A stretch of 10,145 nucleotides of DNA from Acidobacteriota bacterium (GTDB lineage: Bacteria > Acidobacteriota > Vicinamibacteria > Vicinamibacterales > 2-12-FULL-66-21), in contig JACDCA010000770.1 of NCBI GenBank assembly GCA_013694635.1, forward strand, positions 1 through 10,145, written 5' to 3'. A program made the position numbers and the translations under genes. The notes under the pieces were generated by a model, which did no database searches, had not been told where the DNA came from, and was given only the letters and a program-made list of their open reading frames with translations. Within the stretch, counting starts at the first letter, position 1, and each line of letters starts with the position of its first letter. Below are positions 6,009 through 10,145 of this stretch, piece after piece.

Positions 6009-6019
6009 AGGTCCACACC

Positions 6020-6922
6020 GTGATTCACGCGATCATCAATCCGATTTCGGGCGCGGGAGCGGATCCAAATGCGGCGCGCCGCCGCTTCGCGATGGTCGAA
6101 GCGGCTGCCGCGACACGCGGGATACCGGTAAGAATTTTTCTGACCGAGCGTGCGGGTCACGCGACGACGCTCGCGCGCGACGCGGTCGCGGCCGGATGCG
6201 TCTCGCTCATCGTCTGGGGGGGCGACGGCACGGTGAACGAGGTGGGATCCGTATTGATGGGGTCCGAGGCCTCTCTTGGACTCGTCCCGGCCGGCTCCGG
6301 CAACGGACTCGCCGCGGCCCTCAAAGTGTCGCGCGATCCCGCAACGGCCCTTGCCGATGCGTTCGATGCCCCCGCCAGCCGCATCGACGCGGGCGTGATG
6401 GCCGGACGTCCGTTCTTCAATATCGCGGGGGTAGGGTTCGACGCGCGGGTCGCAGCGCTGTTCAATCAGCGCGCGGCTGGCTCTCGCGGTGGATGGCCGT
6501 ATATTGCTATCGGTGTGCGCGAAGGCTGCCGGTATTGCTCGGTGGACTACACGTTGACGCTGGACACGACGCCGATGCGATCCAAAGCGCTACTGGTGGC
6601 GTTCGCCAACGGACGGGAGTACGGGATCGGCGCGCGCATAGCGCCGGACGCACGGCTGGACGACGGGTTGCTTGACGCGATCGTCGTAGAAGACCCGGGC
6701 ACCATCGTCTCCCGTTTCTGGCAGGCGCGCCACCTCGCGACCGGTGCGCCCAGGCTGTCACCGGCGGTGACGCTTCGGCGCGTTACACACGCGGTGATCG
6801 AGTCGCCCGGTGAGATGGAGTTTCACGTGGACGGCGAGCCCGCGACCGCTCATGACAGGATAGAGGTGTCGATCGTTCCGGGAGCCCTGAGTGTGAGAAC
6901 GCGAGCCAACCTTGCTGATTGA
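6020..6922 (+). CDS. Diacylglycerol/sphingosine kinase family lipid kinase
   Basis: A 300-residue, soluble or membrane-associated ATP-dependent lipid kinase of the DAGK_cat (DgkB/YegS) family; length is typical. It phosphorylates a lipid hydroxyl, commonly diacylglycerol to phosphatidic acid, for phospholipid recycling. Motifs in order: INPISGAG (6-13, phosphate-binding start), GGDGTVNEV (67-75, nucleotide-binding hallmark), PAGSGNGLA (90-98, the common G-T-x-N-D replaced by G-S-G-N-G), then GVGFDA and a late FHVDGEP strand typical of the second beta-sandwich domain. The substrate cannot be read from sequence; a diacylglycerol, sphingoid or other lipid is possible. The start is GTG 6020 with no Shine-Dalgarno and a -10-like box 11 nt upstream. 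Its 3' end overlaps the ankyrin gene by 11 nt, implying one transcript and translational coupling. Confidence 0.9.
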   Translation: MIHAIINPISGAGADPNAARRRFAMVEAAAATRGIPVRIFLTERAGHATTLARDAVAAGCVSLIVWGGDGTVNEVGSVLMGSEASLGLVPAGSGNGLAAALKVSRDPATALADAFDAPASRIDAGVMAGRPFFNIAGVGFDARVAALFNQRAAGSRGGWPYIAIGVREGCRYCSVDYTLTLDTTPMRSKALLVAFANGREYGIGARIAPDARLDDGLLDAIVVEDPGTIVSRFWQARHLATGAPRLSPAVTLRRVTHAVIESPGEMEFHVDGEPATAHDRIEVSIVPGALSVRTRANLAD

Positions 6923-7550
6923 TGCCGCCAGGCGCGGCGACCTGGCTGAGATCCGAAGAATCCTGGCCGAGGATCCGGCCGCCCTTGCCGCCAGGGCTGA
7001 CAATGGCGAGACCGCTGTAATGGCCGCGCTGTACCGCGGCCAGGCCGAGGCGGTTGCGCTGCTGCTGGACGCCGGGGCGCCGCTGGACCTTTTTTCGGCC
7101 GCCGCCACGGGACGGCTCAAGGACGTCGGGCGCGAGGTCGCCGCGGGCACATTCGCCGTCAACGATTACGCCCACGACGGTTGGACCGCGCTGCACCTGG
7201 CCGCCTTCTTCGGTCGCCATAACGTCGCCGGACGACTGCTCGACGCGGGCGCTGATCCCCGCGCGGTGTCGCGAAACTCGCTGCGCAACACGCCGCTGCA
7301 TGCGGCGCTGGCCGGCCGCCACACCGACGTCGCCATCCTCCTCATCGAGCGTGGCGGCGACGTCCACGCCCAGGATGCCGGCCGGCACACGCCGCTCCAT
7401 ATCGCCGCGGAGAACGGGCTCCTCGACGCCGTGAGGGCGCTTCTCGACTCCGGGGCCGACGCCCATGCGGTCGATGCCGAGGACAAGACGCCGCTCTCCC
7501 GCGCCGCGGCGCAGAACCGCAGCGACGTGGTTGACCTGTTGAATGATTAG
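6912..7550 (+). CDS. Ankyrin-repeat protein
   Basis: A 212-residue protein made almost entirely of ankyrin repeats; no signal peptide or TM segment, so probably cytoplasmic. About six to seven repeats are visible. An N-terminal cap (about 1-33) and a loose repeat at 34-62 are followed by a short, degenerate unit at 63-88. Three near-consensus repeats follow, marked by GWTALHLAAFFGR, NTPLHAALAGRH and HTPLHIAAENG, and then a C-terminal KTPLSRAAAQNR cap. Ankyrin stacks bind other proteins; the partner is unknown, and the lipid kinase is only a candidate through gene coupling. The start is TTG 6912, the only possible start after an in-frame stop at 6894-6896. It overlaps the kinase stop (6920-6922) by 11 nt, suggesting translation by re-initiation. 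Confidence 0.85.
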   Translation: MLIDAARRGDLAEIRRILAEDPAALAARADNGETAVMAALYRGQAEAVALLLDAGAPLDLFSAAATGRLKDVGREVAAGTFAVNDYAHDGWTALHLAAFFGRHNVAGRLLDAGADPRAVSRNSLRNTPLHAALAGRHTDVAILLIERGGDVHAQDAGRHTPLHIAAENGLLDAVRALLDSGADAHAVDAEDKTPLSRAAAQNRSDVVDLLND

Positions 7551-7568
7551 CTCTCAGCCTTCAGCTAA
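7547..7568. repeat. Inverted repeat TTAGCT/AGCTAA spanning convergent stop codons
   Basis: TTAGCT (7547-7552) and AGCTAA (7563-7568) are perfect reverse complements around a 10-nt loop. The left arm contains the TAG stop of the ankyrin gene and the right arm contains the stop of ccdA (read from 7567 to 7565), so one small hairpin closes both genes. The CTCTCAGCCTTCAGCT content resembles the AGCT-type hairpin at 3767-3791. A 6-bp stem is weak, so a terminator role is only a possibility. Confidence 0.45.
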
Positions 7569-8287
7569 AGCGTCGGCAGGTAAGGTTCGAGGTAGCGCAC
7601 GATCAACGTGAACTGGTCGAAGAAGATCAGCAGCCCCACGGCGATCAGCAGTGCGCCCGAGACGACTTCGATCGCGTGGTAGTACTTTCTGATCCTGCGC
7701 GTCGCGGCGAAGAACTGGTTGATCGCGACCGACGTGAGGAGAAAAGGCACGCCGAGACCCAGCGAATAGACCGCCAGCAACTGCATCCCTTCACCCACTG
7801 AATCGCGCGAGGCCGCGATGGTCAGGATGCCACCGAGGATCGGACCGATGCACGGCGTCCAGCCAAAGGCAAACGCGATCCCCACCAGAAACGCTCCCAG
7901 CGGGCCCGCGGGTTTGCGTTGCGTGTGAATGCGCTTCTCGTTCTCCAGGAAGCGGATCCGGAAGACCCCCATCATGTGAAGCCCGAGCACGACCAGGATA
8001 ACGCCGGCGATCTTCTGGACGATGGTGGACTGCGAGAGAAACCGTCCGATCGCCGTCGCGCTCGCGCCGGCCGCGACGAAGACGACGGTGAATCCGAAGA
8101 CGAACGCGAGCGATGCGATGAGGACATGGCGGCGTGACGCCGAGGCGGAAGCCTCCCCCTGCATTTCCTCGAGCGTCAATCCCGAAATGAACGAGATGTA
8201 GCCCGGGATCAGCGGGAGCACGCACGGAGAGACGAACGAGAGGATGCCGGCGACGAACGCCGCCAGCAGCGTAACTTCTTGGGACAT
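7565..8287 (-). CDS. ccdA: CcdA/DsbD-type thiol-disulfide transmembrane carrier
   Basis: A 240-residue polytopic inner-membrane protein of the CcdA/transmembrane-DsbD family, which moves electrons from cytoplasmic thioredoxin to periplasmic thiol proteins, often for cytochrome c maturation. The two redox cysteines are present in their expected settings: SPCVLPLIPGY (C22) in the first helix and GWTPCIGPILGG (C146) in the fourth. About six hydrophobic segments are visible (about 7-37, 55-80, 90-108, 129-155, 168-188, 203-222). No extra thioredoxin or DsbD alpha domain is fused, so the periplasmic partner must be encoded elsewhere. ATG 8287 is the only start that keeps the first helix; there is no Shine-Dalgarno, and the bases just upstream belong to a 90-bp repeat element. 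It lies on the same strand as nuoG, 97 bp downstream, and may be co-transcribed or read from a promoter inside the gap. Confidence 0.9.
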   Translation of the reverse strand: MSQEVTLLAAFVAGILSFVSPCVLPLIPGYISFISGLTLEEMQGEASASASRRHVLIASLAFVFGFTVVFVAAGASATAIGRFLSQSTIVQKIAGVILVVLGLHMMGVFRIRFLENEKRIHTQRKPAGPLGAFLVGIAFAFGWTPCIGPILGGILTIAASRDSVGEGMQLLAVYSLGLGVPFLLTSVAINQFFAATRRIRKYYHAIEVVSGALLIAVGLLIFFDQFTLIVRYLEPYLPTL

Positions 8288-8294
8288 CAGAGAC

Positions 8295-8384
8295 CGGGGT
8301 CAGATCTTGTTTCTTGCACGATTGTCCTGTTTCGTGGATGTCCTTGCGGAAGGACATTTCTGCAAGAAACAAGATCTGACCCCG
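8295..8384. mobile_element. 90-bp MITE/REPIN-like element with 24-bp perfect inverted ends
   Basis: The ends are perfect 24-bp inverted repeats (8295-8318 and 8361-8384), beginning CGGGGTCAGATC and ending in TTCTTGCA at the inner side. The 42-bp centre holds a second perfect hairpin, ATGTCCTT (8338-8345) / AAGGACAT (8350-8357) with a GCGG loop. There is no coding capacity. One end abuts the nuoG stop codon (8385-8387) with no base between, and the other is 7 bases from the ccdA start. GGGGTCAGATC-type ends are, from memory, common beside REP-associated Y1 transposase (RAYT) genes, so I infer a non-autonomous REPIN/MITE-like insert mobilised by a transposase elsewhere. In RNA it would form a long stem that could attenuate read-through from nuoG to ccdA. 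Confidence 0.8.
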
Positions 8385-10145
8385 TTACTTCACCTCTCTC
8401 AATGCCACGCCGCTCATGAGCGACGTCGCGGCGGGCATGCCGGCGAATTTCACCGGGGGCAGGTCCTGGAACATGAAGTCCCACTTCCAGCGCTCCGACG
8501 GGTTTGACGCCTGCAGCCAGGTCCGGGCGGATACCGGACGCGCAAATGCGAGTTGCGCGAGGCCCTGATAACGCTCTCGAAATACGGCAGTCGAGCGCTC
8601 ACCGGCGAGCGCCGTCGCCACGTCGGCCCGCACTGCCGCGCTGCTGGTATACGTCAGCGGCGTCCCGAGTGCGAGGGCGAGGTTGACGAAGATCTGCCAG
8701 TCCTCCTGCGCGTCGCCGGGTGCCGCGATGGCGCGCGACGCGCCCTGAAGGCGTCCGGCGCCATTCACGTACGCGGCGTCCTTTTCGACCCACGCTGCGC
8801 CCGGCAGCACGATGTCGGCCTCCTGCGCGAGCTTCGTCAGGAGAACGCCCTGCACGATCAGCAGGGGAAGCCTGCCGCCGCGCCTCGCTTCGATGATCCA
8901 CGACAGGTCGCCGATGGATCCCTCCGGACCGGGATCGAACACATACAGCGCTTTCACGCCGCCGCGTTCGACGTGCGCGCGGAACGATGCAAGATCGGCG
9001 ACCCCATTGCCGTCCATCTTCACGGGGAATCCGAGGTCCTGTGCGCCGTTGACGTTCGGCGCATCGATCGGCGGGATCGTGAATTTCACACCCGGAGGCT
9101 GCGGCTTCTCGCGGGTTCGCCACGAGATCGCGACGCCGTCCTCCGGCACACCAAGAGTTCCACCGATGCGCCCGATGAGGAACAGCTCCTCGAGGGAGGC
9201 GTGCGCCGAAATCAGGAGTCGCACCGCACTCCCCCCGCCCGCAGCCGTGACGCGGTCCGCGACCTTCGTGAGCGCGTTGGTCCAGTCGGTCGGCTCGTAC
9301 GCGCCGGCCTCGGTCCGCAGCAGCGGCCGCTGCAACCGGTCATCCCCTTCGATCCACTTGTAGTCGAACCGGCCGATGTCGCACATCCAGTAGCCATTCA
9401 CTTCCGGATTGAACCGCGGCGTCGTGCGGATCAACTGCGCTCCCTTGGCCCATTCCGGCTTGGCGCGGATCCACGCGGTCGTGTTGCAGCCCTTCTCGCA
9501 CAGCGTGCAGATCGTGTCGACCGCGTCGGGGTTGTCCCATGGCCGCGACTTGAAGCGGTAATCCTTCGTGGTGATCGCCCCGACCGGGCAGATGTCCATC
9601 AGGTTGCCCGACAGCAGCGAATGGACGCCTTCCTCCTGGAAGGTGGCGATCTCGCTGCCGTAGCCGCGGTCGGTGATGCTGATCTGCGCGTCCGTGTCGA
9701 TCTCTTTCATGAACCGGACGCACCGGGTGCACAGGATGCAGCGGTTGCGGTTGAGCATCAGCGTCGGTCCGAAGTCGACGTCCGCGCGAACACCCTCGCC
9801 GTCGAACACGCGGCGGGGAAATTCCATGCGGCTTTCGTTCGGCCCGAAGCTATAGGCGAAATCCTGCAGCGGGCATTCCCCTCCCTTGTCGCACACCGGG
9901 CAGTCGAGCGGGTGATTGATGAGCAGGAACTCCAGGACGCTCGCGCGCGCCTCGACGACGTCCGGCGTCAGCGTGTGCACGACCATGCCTTCGCCTACCG
10001 GCGTCGAACAGGACGTCTGCAGCTTGGGCATCTTTTCGATCTTGACGATGCAGACGCGGCAGGAGCCGTCGATGCTGATCCCCGGGTGGTAGCAGTAGTA
10101 GGGAACCTTGACTCCGCATTCGATGGCGGCCTGCAGAACTGTCCG
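8385..10145 (-). CDS. nuoG: NADH-quinone oxidoreductase subunit G (partial, 5' end outside window)
   Basis: The C-terminal 586 residues of NuoG, the large iron-sulfur subunit of the complex I peripheral arm, which passes electrons from NADH (via NuoF) towards NuoI/NuoB. The frame is open to the right edge, so ATG 10031 is internal, not the start. Numbering from the edge: [2Fe-2S] N1b ligands C18, C29, C32, C46; N5 ligands H78, C82, C85, C91; N4 ligands C136, C139, C142, C186; and C213, C216, C220, C255, which match the off-pathway N7 cluster of some bacterial NuoG. A molybdopterin-oxidoreductase-like domain follows (about 256-586); QEADIVLPGAAWVEKDAAYVNGAGRLQ is recognisable. At roughly 600-650 residues in full it would be shorter than the E. 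coli protein (about 900). It is followed by the 90-bp element and ccdA rather than nuoH. Confidence 0.95.
   Translation of the reverse strand, partial: RTVLQAAIECGVKVPYYCYHPGISIDGSCRVCIVKIEKMPKLQTSCSTPVGEGMVVHTLTPDVVEARASVLEFLLINHPLDCPVCDKGGECPLQDFAYSFGPNESRMEFPRRVFDGEGVRADVDFGPTLMLNRNRCILCTRCVRFMKEIDTDAQISITDRGYGSEIATFQEEGVHSLLSGNLMDICPVGAITTKDYRFKSRPWDNPDAVDTICTLCEKGCNTTAWIRAKPEWAKGAQLIRTTPRFNPEVNGYWMCDIGRFDYKWIEGDDRLQRPLLRTEAGAYEPTDWTNALTKVADRVTAAGGGSAVRLLISAHASLEELFLIGRIGGTLGVPEDGVAISWRTREKPQPPGVKFTIPPIDAPNVNGAQDLGFPVKMDGNGVADLASFRAHVERGGVKALYVFDPGPEGSIGDLSWIIEARRGGRLPLLIVQGVLLTKLAQEADIVLPGAAWVEKDAAYVNGAGRLQGASRAIAAPGDAQEDWQIFVNLALALGTPLTYTSSAAVRADVATALAGERSTAVFRERYQGLAQLAFARPVSARTWLQASNPSERWKWDFMFQDLPPVKFAGMPAATSLMSGVALREVK

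Noticed and set aside
5148..6023. Plus-strand frame of about 290 codons opposite the membrane GAF gene
   Set aside because: The translation is Arg/Gly-rich with no domain, and the minus strand shows TM segments and a GAF domain.
6783..7466. Minus-strand frame opposite the kinase end and ankyrin gene
   Set aside because: It is the antisense of clear ankyrin repeats; no recognisable protein features.
7791..8507. Short frames on both strands crossing the 90-bp element and the ends of ccdA or nuoG
   Set aside because: They are shadows of ccdA and nuoG, and the part over the element is palindromic non-coding sequence.
8385..10031. ATG 10031 as the nuoG start
   Set aside because: The upstream in-frame sequence encodes three of the four N1b cluster cysteines (C18, C29, C32), so the gene continues beyond the window.
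1..10145. tRNA, rRNA, CRISPR array, riboswitch, phage or transposase gene
   Set aside because: I looked for these on both strands and saw no supporting sequence; the only mobile-type DNA is short non-coding palindromes.

Overview
This is a GC-rich bacterial chromosomal window. Its gene content and repeats suggest an Acidobacteriota-like, Gram-negative environmental bacterium. Supporting signs are a long-form NuoG, a CcdA thiol carrier, a signal-peptide PDZ protein, GAF/PP2C signalling proteins, and short interspersed palindromes containing CAGCCCT..AGGGCTG, CCACAGAG and GGGGTCAGATC. The taxonomic guess is an inference from these features, not a measurement. I see no tRNA, rRNA, CRISPR array, phage or transposase gene.

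Layout. A putative HExxH membrane protein (+, possibly cut by the left edge) converges on a FabZ-like dehydratase (-). The fabZ-like gene diverges from a double-GAF, RsbU-type PP2C phosphatase (+). The phosphatase converges on a small OB-fold lipoprotein (-), which diverges across 328 bp from a secreted tandem-PDZ protein (+). That gene converges, with overlapping stop codons, on a two-TM sensor-like GAF protein (-). The GAF gene diverges across 29 bp from a diacylglycerol/sphingosine-kinase-type lipid kinase (+), which overlaps an ankyrin-repeat gene (+). That pair converges on ccdA (-). Upstream of ccdA lies the 3' part of nuoG (-), which runs off the right edge.

Themes. Strand alternates at almost every gene, so the window is mostly single-gene units rather than a long operon. 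Three of the four convergent junctions carry inverted repeats that could serve as bidirectional terminators; the fourth is a 4-bp overlap of TAG stops on CTAG. At two divergent junctions the best -10-like hexamers of both strands overlap in one near-palindromic AT-rich core, very close to three of the four start codons. A 90-bp element with perfect 24-bp terminal inverted repeats sits exactly between the nuoG stop codon and ccdA.

Function. The genes fall into respiration and redox (nuoG, ccdA), lipid metabolism (fabZ-like, lipid kinase), envelope proteins (PDZ, OB-fold lipoprotein, HExxH protein) and signalling (PP2C phosphatase, TM-GAF protein, ankyrin protein). I see no convincing new multi-gene defence or biosynthetic system. 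The most useful leads are the altered active-site loop of the FabZ-like protein, the overlapping divergent promoter cores and the repeat elements.
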